This document shows, in pieces, positions 6,806 through 14,544 of a stretch of DNA of 41,954 nt. Position numbers and translations under genes: made by a program. This stretch comes from Anaerolineales bacterium (GTDB lineage: Bacteria; Chloroflexota; Anaerolineae; E26-bin7), in the NCBI GenBank assembly GCA_004377365.1, contig SOHZ01000202.1, positions 1 through 41,954 of the forward strand, written 5' to 3'. Numbering within the stretch: the first letter of the stretch is position 1; each line of letters begins with the position of its first letter. The notes under the pieces were generated by a model that saw only the letters and a list, made by a program, of their open reading frames with translations, searched no databases and was not told where the DNA came from.

Positions 6806-7903
6806 TTAAGTCGCCGCCTTTTCTTCCAGAATGCGCCTATGCAATTCGGCAAAGGTTGCCGGCGGGGCGACGTCGGCGCGGCGCTTGAGTCGCACGGCAC
6901 CGCTGGGACAGGGGATAAGGCATAGCCCGCAGCCGATGCACACTGCCTCGTCCACGATTGGGAACTCGTCACCCATGACCAGCGCATCCACCGGACAGGC
7001 TTCGATGCAATCACCGCAGCCAGCGCACGCCTCCTCGTCGGTGGTGCGCAGGAAGTAGGTAGCCATAATGTCGTCGCGGGCCAGCCGCCGCCTGGCAATG
7101 GGGCCGACGTTCCAACAGGCGTGTTCGCAGCAGTTGCAGGTATGCTTGATGCCGTCTTGCGAGTTATCAACCATGTGCACCAGCCCCCTCTCCTCGGCCA
7201 AGCGGGTGATGGCCAGCGCCTCGGCCACGTCAATCTGCCGAGCCATCCCCCGCTCGATGAGGTATTCGGCCAGCTCGTCATATTTCATGCACACTTCCAG
7301 CGGGTGATCGCAGAGAGCCTTGTCCAGTAGTTGGGCAGTCATGCGGCAGGGGCAGTGGGCTACTGCGATGGTGCGTGCCCGGCGGATAACGGCTTCCATC
7401 ACCTCGTAGGGATACACAGCCTGGAACGGTCCCTTGACGGCTTCTTTGACGGGGATGTAGCGGTAAGCTTTGGTGGCTGTGGCCCCGTAGGTCTCTTGGA
7501 TTTCCCGCGAGCGGAAGTATTTGACCATGCGCCCGGCCATGTCTTTGGCGTGGGGCGTTCGTTCCCCTTTCCAGAAGAAGGATTGGGGGAAGCCGTAGCC
7601 CACCTGCTGGAGGGCATAGCCCGGCTGCCCATCGTCGGTAGTGCCGGAGAAGAGCAGCCCCCGCCTGGCCAATTCCTCCAGAATGTCCGCTACTTCCTCG
7701 ATAGGCTGGCTCAGGCTGGCGGCTACTTCGTCCGCTGTGGTCAGTTCCAGCGGGATGTGCGTATTGGGCACGGCCAGGGCCACCTCGGCCTCGACTGGAC
7801 TAAAGTTGGCCCGCAAGATGTCCACCAATTCGCCCTTGAGCGGGTAGCCCATGCCCAGGGCATGCAGATGGTGAGCCAGTTGGGTGTAAGGGTCAAAGGT
7901 CAT
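6806..7903 (-). CDS. Double [4Fe-4S] ferredoxin-type protein with a winged-helix N-terminus
   Basis: The product has 365 residues from the ATG preceded by GGAGG eight bases upstream; the longer frame to 7939 has no such site. Residues 1-95 look like a DNA-binding-type winged helix, including ELTTADEVAASLSQ. The middle carries conserved cysteine clusters HCPCR and CNCCEHACW separated by an HPLEVCMKY segment. The C-terminus has two ferredoxin motifs, CAGCGDCIEACP and CIGCGLCLIPCP, each with four cluster ligands. The architecture belongs to a known but poorly characterised family of iron-sulfur electron carriers in anaerobes, and an electron-transfer or maturation role is inference. It is convergent with the MBL gene (23 bp apart) and lies next to a toxin remnant. 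Confidence 0.85.
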   Translation of the reverse strand: MTFDPYTQLAHHLHALGMGYPLKGELVDILRANFSPVEAEVALAVPNTHIPLELTTADEVAASLSQPIEEVADILEELARRGLLFSGTTDDGQPGYALQQVGYGFPQSFFWKGERTPHAKDMAGRMVKYFRSREIQETYGATATKAYRYIPVKEAVKGPFQAVYPYEVMEAVIRRARTIAVAHCPCRMTAQLLDKALCDHPLEVCMKYDELAEYLIERGMARQIDVAEALAITRLAEERGLVHMVDNSQDGIKHTCNCCEHACWNVGPIARRRLARDDIMATYFLRTTDEEACAGCGDCIEACPVDALVMGDEFPIVDEAVCIGCGLCLIPCPSGAVRLKRRADVAPPATFAELHRRILEEKAAT

Positions 7904-7945
7904 TGGTACACCTCCGTGAGCTGTTCGATAATCGCTCACTCAAAA

Positions 7946-8188
7946 TCACGTCCCCAACAGAGTCTCTATCTCAGCCAACACCTGCCCCAAAGTCGGCTGC
8001 GTGGAAGGGGTGAGGGCATCTCTGGGACCAATGTGTTTGTGATGAGGATGCGTTTCCACTTCAGGGTGGTGAGGCGCGTTGTCGTAGCGGAACACCCGTT
8101 GGCCTTCACGTAGGTAAGTGTAAGCGTAATGAACGCGGATAGGGTAGCCAAGTTCCGTGCTCACCACTTCGTAGAGGTCGAGGTAGTA
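7946..8188 (-). pseudogene. Truncated TumE/DUF6516-like toxin remnant
   Basis: The readable C-terminal part (VFRYDNAPHHPEVETHPHHK) is the signature of the TumE/DUF6516 toxin family, usually about 105-120 residues long. Here the N-terminal 40-50 residues are missing. The frame can be read back through YYLDLYEVV to base 8186 and then meets a TAG created by the end of the inserted element at 8184-8612. Nothing resembling the missing N-terminus or a partner antitoxin appears on the far side. Two in-frame GTG codons at 8167 and 8164 could still start a 72-73-residue peptide, but there is no clear ribosome-binding site. Confidence 0.7.
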
Positions 8189-8612
8189 CTACAACCGCAC
8201 TTGTCATTGCGAGGAGATGGTTACGGATACCTCGCGGGAAGGCCGTGGAGTTGGGCCCAGTCCCCAGAGGGCATCGTCCCACGCTTGCCCTTGATAAGGG
8301 GCTGCGCACCCTGGCGCACCCCAATGTCCCCAATAGGGTCTTCCTGGGCGGGAGGTAGGCAATCTCCTTTTAGAGGCCGCTTACGCGCCTCAGCGAAGCG
8401 ATAGCCAACTCCTGCCCTCCCAGGAAGCAGGATACACCAGGTATCGTCTGCTGTCAACTGCTATTCGTGTTGGTAAGGTGCACCTTTAGTATACAAGCGA
8501 AGCGACGAAGCAATCTCGTTTTACAGCGGCGAATTGCCAGCCAGGTACGAGATTCTTCGCTCCCTTCGGTCGCTCAGAATGACATTTCAACGGAAGTACG
8601 GTTGTAGTACTA
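8184..8612. mobile_element. 429-bp MITE-like element with 19-bp terminal inverted repeats
   Basis: TAGTACTACAACCGCACTT at 8184-8202 and its inverse complement at 8594-8612 match at 18 of 19 positions. The ends begin with the palindrome TAGTACTA, so a TA target duplication of the IS630/Tc1-mariner kind is possible but cannot be separated from the repeat. No transposase gene lies inside. The interior carries REP-like fragments (TGTCATTGCGAGGAG near 8203, GCGAAGCGACGAAGCAATCT near 8497, TTCTTCGCTCCCTTCGGTCG near 8553) of a kind widespread in Chloroflexota and other genomes. Insertion explains the loss of the toxin gene's 5' part. Confidence 0.75.
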
Positions 8613-8646
8613 GGATAGACTGGAGTTGTAATCGGGGAGATGTGAG

Positions 8647-9165
8647 ATGCGGATAAGAGATGGCTCTGAGCCTCGCTATCTGGTGGTGGGTAGAATAGTC
8701 GCGCCTTGGGGAGTCAGGGGAGAGGTCAAAGTGACCCTTGAGACCGACTTCCCTGAACGTTTTGAGCGACTCAAGAGGGTATACCTGGGTGAGAAGGCGA
8801 CCTCTTTTGTGCTGGAGAGGTCACAACTGCATAAGGGACACGCCCTTCTCAAGCTGGGGGGCTGCGACGATCGTGATGCGGCGGAGAAGCTTCGTGGTCA
8901 GTTGGTGCAGATACCCATTGAGGAAGCTATGCCCCTGGGCGAGGACGAATACTACGTCTATCAAGTCGTTGGCCTGGACGTCTGGACCACTGAGGGGGAG
9001 CACCTGGGCAGGGTCAGCGAAGTTCTCTTCACCGGTGCCAATGACGTCTATGTGGTACAGGGGGAGAAGGGAGAGATATTAATCCCGGCCGTAGAAGATG
9101 TGGTATTGGAGGTTGATCTGGCTGGCGGTCGGCTGACTGTAGAGTTGATGGAGGGGTTGATTTGA
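8647..9165 (+). CDS. rimM: Ribosome maturation factor RimM
   Basis: The product has 172 residues, the normal family length. RimM binds ribosomal protein S19 and assists folding of the 3' domain of 16S rRNA in 30S assembly. The N-terminal barrel begins with VVGRIVAPWGVRGEVKV (residues 14-30), and the C-terminal PRC barrel contains YYVYQVVGLDVWT near residue 103 and ILIPAVEDVV near 141. GGGGAGA at 8634-8640 sets the ATG. In many bacteria rimM is followed by trmD and rplS. Here dprA follows, so the usual ribosomal context is absent. The upstream region is occupied by the MITE, whose right end lies 34 bases from the start codon. Confidence 0.95.
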   Translation: MRIRDGSEPRYLVVGRIVAPWGVRGEVKVTLETDFPERFERLKRVYLGEKATSFVLERSQLHKGHALLKLGGCDDRDAAEKLRGQLVQIPIEEAMPLGEDEYYVYQVVGLDVWTTEGEHLGRVSEVLFTGANDVYVVQGEKGEILIPAVEDVVLEVDLAGGRLTVELMEGLI

Positions 9166-9217
9166 CTGTAGGGGAAGGGAGTAAGGGATAGGAGCTAGGG
9201 GATGGTTTACTGGACCG

Positions 9218-9305
9218 CAGCCGGCGAATAGAATTCGCTGGCTGAAGCTGAGAAGGCCCCTCAGGGCCTTGGTCCAGCGCCTGAGGGCGCTTCTCGATTT
9301 CAGCC
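9218..9305. repeat. Two overlapping, mutually exclusive hairpins
   Basis: CAGCCGGCGAAT (9218-9229) pairs with ATTCGCTGGCTG (9233-9244) at 11 of 12 positions. GGCTGAA (9240-9246) also pairs with TTCAGCC (9299-9305) as the base of a longer interrupted hairpin including CCTCAGG/CCTGAGG. The two share 9240-9244 and cannot form together. No T-run follows. A REP-like repeat is as likely as an attenuator. Confidence 0.5.
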
Positions 9306-9334
9306 GGGGATTTCCAATCCTTGGCTCGCCGACC

Positions 9335-9364
9335 TTGACAAAGGGGTGAACTTTGTGGTATGCT
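9335..9364 (+). promoter_or_regulatory. Promoter of dprA
   Basis: TTGACA at 9335-9340, 18 bases, TATGCT at 9359-9364. The -10 hexamer is the same as in the MBL-gene promoter. Predicted start is near 9371, so the transcript begins just before the 15-bp palindrome at 9376-9417. Confidence 0.75.
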
Positions 9365-9375
9365 TGTAGTTAGCC

Positions 9376-9417
9376 AGACCTGACAGGTTTTGGCGAATTA
9401 CTAAACCTGTCAGGTCT
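9376..9417. repeat. 15-bp perfect inverted repeat in the dprA leader
   Basis: AGACCTGACAGGTTT (9376-9390) and AAACCTGTCAGGTCT (9403-9417) pair perfectly around a 12-base loop, followed by TGTT. It would form a stable hairpin at the 5' end of dprA mRNA, ending five bases before the Shine-Dalgarno sequence. The ACCTGACAGGT core resembles a dispersed repeat known from several phyla, so regulation of dprA is only a possibility. Confidence 0.7.
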
Positions 9418-9433
9418 TGTTGAGGAGGTGTCA

Positions 9434-10543
9434 GTGAGTGCCATCAAATATTGGGTGGGCTTTAACATCGTGGCGGGTATCGGGCCGGCTCGCTTCCAGG
9501 CCCTTCTCGATCACTTCGGCGGCCTGGAAGCGGCCTGGAAAGCACCGGCCTACGAACTGAAACGGACGGGCCTGGACCGCCGTTCTATTGATAGCCTTCT
9601 GGAGACGCGGAACAAGATCTCCCTTGACGATGAGATGGAAAAGGTCGAACGGGCAGGGGTGCAGGTCCTCACCTGGCAAGACGAAGCCTACCCACCCCAA
9701 CTGCGTCACATCCACAGTCCCCCGCCGGTCCTCTACGTCAAGGGTGAGCTGCGGCCAGAGGACGAATGGGCCGTGGCCGTGGTGGGCACCCGGCGGGCCA
9801 CGGTCTACGGCAAGGAGGCCACGCGCACCCTCGCCGGCAATCTGGCCCGCAACGGGGTCACTATAGTCAGTGGCATGGCGCGGGGCATTGACGCCCAGGC
9901 TCACCGGGCCGCCCTGGAAGCGGGCGGGCGCACCATCGCCGTCTTTGGTTCCGGCATTGACATCGTCTACCCGCCGGAGCACAAAAAGCTGGCCCAGGCT
10001 ATCGCCGAAAACGGAGCTCTGGTCACCGAGTATGCTCTGGGGACGCAGCCCGAAGGGAGCAACTTTCCCCCTCGCAACCGCATCATCAGTGGCCTGTCCC
10101 TGGGGGTGGTCGTCGTTGAGGCCGGGGTAAGAAGCGGAGCCCTCATCACCGCTGACTATGCCGGCGAGCAGGGCCGAGACGCCTTTGCCGTGCCGGGCAA
10201 CATTTTTCACAGGGGCAGCAAGGGCACCAACAGGCTCATCCAGCAAGGGGCCAAGCTGGTCCTCTCGGTGGCAGACGTGCTGGAGGAGCTGAACCTGACC
10301 ATGATCAGCCAGCAGGCCGAGGTGCGGGCCGTGATCCCGGAGAATGAAACCGAGTCGCTTTTGCTCAAGCACATCTCATCTGAGCCCATCCACGTGGACG
10401 AGATCGGTCGCCAGAGCGGGTTGACCATCGTCCAGGTGACCAGCACCCTGGCCATGATGGAACTGAAGGGCATGGTGCGCCAGGTGGGAGGGATGAATTA
10501 CGTGCTGGCCAGGGAGGGCCGGGTGGAGTATGTCGTGGACTGA
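9434..10543 (+). CDS. dprA: DNA-processing protein DprA/Smf
   Basis: The product has 369 residues from the GTG that follows GAGGAGG at 9422-9428; the GTG at 9428 lies inside that site. Residues 10-70 form a helix-hairpin-helix-like region (VAGIGPARFQALLDHFGG). The Rossmann-like core has VAVVGTRRATVYG near 115, the IVSGMARGIDAQAHRAAL stretch near 143, AVFGSGIDIVYPPEH near 167 and a GSNFPPRNRIISGLS motif near 207. The C-terminal 60 residues form a winged-helix domain. DprA binds single-stranded DNA and loads RecA during natural transformation, and it is also conserved in species not known to be competent. The next core genes downstream are topA and an xer gene, as in the common dprA-topA-xer order. 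Confidence 0.96.
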   Translation: MSAIKYWVGFNIVAGIGPARFQALLDHFGGLEAAWKAPAYELKRTGLDRRSIDSLLETRNKISLDDEMEKVERAGVQVLTWQDEAYPPQLRHIHSPPPVLYVKGELRPEDEWAVAVVGTRRATVYGKEATRTLAGNLARNGVTIVSGMARGIDAQAHRAALEAGGRTIAVFGSGIDIVYPPEHKKLAQAIAENGALVTEYALGTQPEGSNFPPRNRIISGLSLGVVVVEAGVRSGALITADYAGEQGRDAFAVPGNIFHRGSKGTNRLIQQGAKLVLSVADVLEELNLTMISQQAEVRAVIPENETESLLLKHISSEPIHVDEIGRQSGLTIVQVTSTLAMMELKGMVRQVGGMNYVLAREGRVEYVVD

Positions 10544-10622
10544 GTACCACATGAACGACCGAGCCCCGAGAGGGGGATAGGCATATCGAAGGGATCGCGT
10601 TTTGGAAGGAGGTGGGTGAACG

Positions 10623-10889
10623 ATGACCATAACAGCGGAAAAGGTGATGGATAGATATCCCCTTCAGCTCGATGTACAAGTGCTACGCAGCGTCCTGGAG
10701 GACACTGAGAGGCGGATCGCTTTGTATGAAGGGATCGTTCGAGACTTTGAAGCCCGGTGGGGCTGCGATCTGGCCGGATTTGAAAAGCGAATCGCAGAGG
10801 GCGAGTTGCCAGAGCACCCCTCCTGGGAAATCTCCATCGAGTGGGGTGTGGCTGCCGACGAACTGCAAAAGTTGCGTACTTACTTGTGA
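10623..10889 (+). CDS. Small helical protein, possible antitoxin
   Basis: This 88-residue, acidic, mainly helical protein has a central stretch [20 protein letters not shown] (about residues 33-52) and ends in a [15 protein letters not shown] helix. A good AAGGAGG site lies about 10 bases before the ATG. In other genomes small proteins with a similar F-E-x-K/R-W/Y-G-x-x pattern sit beside TumE/DUF6516 toxins, so an orphan antitoxin is suggested. That comparison is from memory and is weak. No toxin follows: the stop codon runs directly into a WD40 relic. It lies in the interval between dprA and topA that is usually gene-poor. Confidence 0.6.
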   Translation: MTITAEKVMDRYPLQLDVQVLRSVLEDTERRIALYEGIVRDFEARWGCDLAGFEKRIAEGELPEHPSWEISIEWGVAADELQKLRTYL

Positions 10890-11259
10890 GGGCCACACTG
10901 ATTGGGTAAGGTCGGTGACCTTCAGTCCCGATGGTAGCCTACTTGCCAGTGGCAGTGCTGACCAGACCGTGCGGTTGTGGGATGTCAGCACAGGTCAGTG
11001 CCTCAAAACTTTGCAGGGACATACCTATTTGGTATGGTCAGTGGCCTTCAGTCCCGACGGTTGCACCCTTGCCAGTGGCAGTCAAGATGAAACTATCAAG
11101 CTCTGGGACGTGCAAACGGGCGAGTGCCTGAAAACACTGAGACCCGACAGACCCTACGAGCGCATGAACATCACCGGAGTGACAGGCTTGACTGAAGCCC
11201 AGAAAGCCACCCTAAGAGCTTTAGGGGCAGTCGAGAACGAGGATACAAGGTTGGGGTAG
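10890..11259 (+). pseudogene. C-terminal relic of a WD40-repeat protein
   Basis: The frame encodes two WD40 blades, [15 protein letters not shown] and [14 protein letters not shown], with LWDV at the end of each blade. A tail [20 protein letters not shown] follows, of the kind that often closes Chloroflexota STAND-WD40 proteins. No start codon with a ribosome-binding site precedes the blades; they appear abruptly after the stop of the 88-residue gene. The relic is most simply the 3' end of a long NB-ARC or TIR/WD40 gene whose front was deleted. A functional WD40 propeller needs about seven blades, so this fragment is probably not functional. Confidence 0.75.
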
Positions 11260-11279
11260 AGGAGTGAAGGAGGGGTGTC

Positions 11280-14200
11280 ATGATCGGCAAAGTAATCAAA
11301 GGCACCTACCGTATCCTGGAGGAACTGGGCCGGGGCACCGTTTCCACGGCCTACCTGGCCAGGGACACGGCGCATGAGCGCAGGGTGGCCCTCAAGGTCA
11401 TCCACCCCGATCTGTCCAGGGAGAGCCAGTTCACCAGCCGCTTCGCACGAGAAGGCAAGCTGCTGGCCAAGTTGGACTCGCCCCACATGGTCAGAGTCCT
11501 CGACTTTGGAACGGACGAGGGGCTGGACTACATCGTCATGGAGTATGTCGAGGGCAGAGCCCTTTCTACTGTCCTGGAACAGGTGGGGACTTTTGGGGTG
11601 AAGCGAGCCCTGGGAATCATCCGCCAGGTGGTGCAGGGCCTGGAGGACGCCCACGACCGAGGTGTTGTGCACCGTGACATCCGCCCGTCCAATGTCATGG
11701 TCGCCGCCGATGGCGTGGTCAGTGTGATGGACTTTGGCCTGGCCGCCGGGACCGATCTGAACCGCCTGTCCGCCAGTGGCGTCGTGGGCACACCCCACTA
11801 TCTGGCCCCGGAGTGGGTCGCAGAGGGCAGAGAAGCGGACATCCGCGCCGACATCTACTCTTTGGGCGTGACTCTCTTCGAGATGCTGACCGGCCAGCGA
11901 CCCTATGAGGCCGACAGCGCGGCGGACATCGTGAAAAAGCATCTGCAGGAGCCGGTTCCCTCGGCGCGCCAGCTTAACCAAGAGATACCCGCAGAAGTGG
12001 ATGATTTGGTGCGAAAGTGCCTGGCCAAAGAGCCCCGGAACCGTTTCCAGACCCCAACAGAACTTTTGCGGGCGATTGACGAGGCCCTGGAGGAAGAAGA
12101 GTCAGGGCCGGGATTGGAGAGGCTCCTGACCGGGCGGACGCTGGGGCAATGTCGTCTGTTGGAACAGCTCGGTAGCGGTGGCATGGCTACAGTGTACAAA
12201 GCCTACCAGCCTTCCCTGGACCGTTACGTGGCGGTGAAAGTGTTGCCTCCCTTCCTGGCCAGCACTCCCGATTTTATCACCCGTTTCCGCCGTGAGGCAC
12301 GGGCCATCGCCAGGCTGAACCATCCCAACATCCTGCCCGTCTACGATTCGGGCCAGGAAGGGGAGCTGAGCTACATTGTGATGCGCTACGTGGAAGGGGG
12401 CACTCTCCAGGAGACGCTGGGGAAACCGCTGCCTCTGGACAGGGTGGTGGAGATGATCACCCAGGTGGGGGGAGCTCTGGACTATGCCCATCGAGAAGGC
12501 ATCATCCACCGCGACGTGAAACCCAGCAACGTGCTCATGGACAAGAGGGAATGGGCTTTGCTGTCCGATTTTGGGTTGGCCAAGGTGGTGGAGACCAGCG
12601 TACAACTGACCAAGACAGGAGCGGGGCTAGGCACACCGGCCTACATAGCGCCGGAATTGGGCAAAGGCGAGCCCGTTGACGAGCGGAGCGACATCTACTC
12701 GTTGGGGATCGTGCTCTACGAAATGCTGACCGGACGGGTGCCTTTTGAGGCCGAGACCCCCATGGCCGTCGTTATGGAGCACATCAGCACCCCCTTGCCC
12801 ATGCCACGTAGCATCAATCCCGACATCCCCGAGCCGGTAGAGCAGGTGGTGCTGAAAGCCCTGGCCAAGGACCCGGCCGATCGTTTCCAGCGGATGAGGG
12901 AGATGGTGGCGGCCTTGCAAAAAGCGGTGGCCGGAGAGCCTGGAATGACGATCGCTATCCCCCCTGCAGTGGGGGAAAGGCCGCCGAAGGCTGAGGCAAT
13001 CGCTGAGGAAGGGGAGAGGATAGGCGTCCCTCCCATAGAGAAAGAGAAAGCCCTGAAGGTCAAAGGCGTCTCGCTTAAAGCTCTGTTGCTCAGGGGGGCC
13101 TTGATCGCAGTGCCGATCCTAATCCTGGTGGCCTTCGGGTGGGTGGTCGTAAGCCGCTTGGGCAAAGAACCGGGGCCGCAGCCACTGGCCGTGCACCTCA
13201 CGCCCGTTCCTACGGCTCCTGGCTCTCTGGATGTCGTCCTTGGCTTTGGCAATATCTGGCATGGACGTTCCGACGTGCAAAACCACCTGGGGCAGCCGGT
13301 CACTCCTCAACAGGGTATCCCTTATGCTCACCAGTTCTTCGTCACCGGGGGCTACCTGTTCGAACGGCTGGACACCCACCAGATCTATGTCCTGTACCCC
13401 ACCAATGAATGGGAGGTGTATGAGGATAAGTGGCAGGAAGGAGAGGATGTGGGTGACCTCACCCCTCCATCGGGAGTTTACGTTCCCACCGAGGGGTTTG
13501 GCAAACTCTGGCGTGAGAGTCCGGCGGTCAGATCAGGCCTGGACTGGGGCAGCTCACCCGGGATAACAGGCATTGATGGAGCGGTTCAACAATTCGAGCG
13601 AGGGCTGATGCTTTTCAATGGTCTGGAAAGCAAGCAAATCTATGTCCTTTACATCACCCCAGACAGCCAATACCGCTGGCTGGTGTTGCCGGACAGTTGG
13701 AGGCCACCGCCGGGCATCCTCTTCGTGTCAGACCGCGACGGCGACGATGAGATATGGGTGATGCAAGACGATGGCAGTGAACAGATTCCACTGACCGTCA
13801 ACACCTGGCTGGACGGTTGTCCTGCCTGGTCCTGCGGTGGGTCCAGAATAGCCTATACCGTCGCTGAGCCAGGGGGCGAAGAGGACATTATGATCATGAA
13901 GAACGATACCAGTGGGAAGACTGGTTTGACGGCCAACCCCACGGTCCGGGATACAGACCCGGCCTGGTCACCTGACGATTCCAGGATGGCTTTCGTCTCC
14001 TATCGCGACGGGAACGCTGAAATATACGTCACAAAGATGGATGGCTCGGACCCTATCAACCTGACGGACAATCCGGCTGACGATTGGGATCCCGCCTGGT
14101 CGCCTGACGGTAGCATGATCGCCTTCACCTCCGACCGCGATGGCAACCCGGAGATCTATGTCATGAACAGCCGTGACGGCCAGAACCTGCGTCGTCTGAC

Positions 14201-14513
14201 CGAGAACGAGACCATTGACGAGCAGCCTGCCTGGTGGCAGGATGCCACATCGGATCGAATCGCTTTTGTCTCCTATCGCGATGGGAACGCCGAGATCTAC
14301 CTGATGGACAGCGATGGCTCGCATCCTGTTAACCTGACGAACAACGTGGCTGAAGACAAACGCCCCACCTGGTCGCTTGATGGCAGCCAAATCGCCTTCA
14401 CCTCCAACCGCGACGGCGACAGGGAGATCTTTGTCATGGGAGCGGACGGTAGCCATCCCACCAATCTGACGGATAATTCGGTGGATGATTGGGACCCCCA
14501 TTGGGGAAGATGA
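11280..14513 (+). CDS. Membrane Ser/Thr kinase with two tandem kinase domains and TolB-like propeller
   Basis: The 1077-residue product starts with kinase domain 1 (about residues 8-270): glycine loop LGRGTVSTAYLA, lysine K39 in VALK, catalytic loop HRDIRPSN at 131-138, DFG at 151-153. Kinase domain 2 (about 288-550) has LGSGGMATVYKA, K320, HRDVKPSN at 410-417 and DFG at 430-432. One hydrophobic span at about 601-624 crosses the membrane. Outside, two related modules of about 80 residues (GFGNIW...QIYVLY and GFGKLW...QIYVLY) are followed by five or six TolB/PD40 blades with RDGNAEIYV-type motifs to the C-terminus. Domain 1 has Arg in place of the catalytic-loop Lys, so it may be weakened. The layout suggests a receptor that senses an envelope ligand and phosphorylates cytoplasmic proteins. 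GGAGGGG precedes the ATG. Confidence 0.93.
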   Translation: MIGKVIKGTYRILEELGRGTVSTAYLARDTAHERRVALKVIHPDLSRESQFTSRFAREGKLLAKLDSPHMVRVLDFGTDEGLDYIVMEYVEGRALSTVLEQVGTFGVKRALGIIRQVVQGLEDAHDRGVVHRDIRPSNVMVAADGVVSVMDFGLAAGTDLNRLSASGVVGTPHYLAPEWVAEGREADIRADIYSLGVTLFEMLTGQRPYEADSAADIVKKHLQEPVPSARQLNQEIPAEVDDLVRKCLAKEPRNRFQTPTELLRAIDEALEEEESGPGLERLLTGRTLGQCRLLEQLGSGGMATVYKAYQPSLDRYVAVKVLPPFLASTPDFITRFRREARAIARLNHPNILPVYDSGQEGELSYIVMRYVEGGTLQETLGKPLPLDRVVEMITQVGGALDYAHREGIIHRDVKPSNVLMDKREWALLSDFGLAKVVETSVQLTKTGAGLGTPAYIAPELGKGEPVDERSDIYSLGIVLYEMLTGRVPFEAETPMAVVMEHISTPLPMPRSINPDIPEPVEQVVLKALAKDPADRFQRMREMVAALQKAVAGEPGMTIAIPPAVGERPPKAEAIAEEGERIGVPPIEKEKALKVKGVSLKALLLRGALIAVPILILVAFGWVVVSRLGKEPGPQPLAVHLTPVPTAPGSLDVVLGFGNIWHGRSDVQNHLGQPVTPQQGIPYAHQFFVTGGYLFERLDTHQIYVLYPTNEWEVYEDKWQEGEDVGDLTPPSGVYVPTEGFGKLWRESPAVRSGLDWGSSPGITGIDGAVQQFERGLMLFNGLESKQIYVLYITPDSQYRWLVLPDSWRPPPGILFVSDRDGDDEIWVMQDDGSEQIPLTVNTWLDGCPAWSCGGSRIAYTVAEPGGEEDIMIMKNDTSGKTGLTANPTVRDTDPAWSPDDSRMAFVSYRDGNAEIYVTKMDGSDPINLTDNPADDWDPAWSPDGSMIAFTSDRDGNPEIYVMNSRDGQNLRRLTENETIDEQPAWWQDATSDRIAFVSYRDGNAEIYLMDSDGSHPVNLTNNVAEDKRPTWSLDGSQIAFTSNRDGDREIFVMGADGSHPTNLTDNSVDDWDPHWGR

Positions 14514-14544
14514 GGGGACGGAATTAAAGGACCTGGAGGTAGAA

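Noticed and set aside
7331-8113. Plus-strand open frame of 260 codons opposite the iron-sulfur protein gene
   Set aside because: It is a shadow of the minus-strand gene, which has two clear ferredoxin motifs and a GGAGG-positioned start.
8602-8632. Promoter for rimM built from the MITE right end (TTGTAG ... TGTAAT)
   Set aside because: The spacer is 19 bases, both hexamers are weak, and the predicted start would fall on the Shine-Dalgarno sequence.
9369-9375. GTTAGCC before dprA as a further attC core
   Set aside because: It is an isolated heptamer without a partner core or paired arms, 7 kb from the array.
9431-10372. Long minus-strand open frame of 313 codons opposite dprA
   Set aside because: It is an antisense shadow of GC-rich dprA: no start signal, composition follows the codon pattern of the opposite strand, and no family features.
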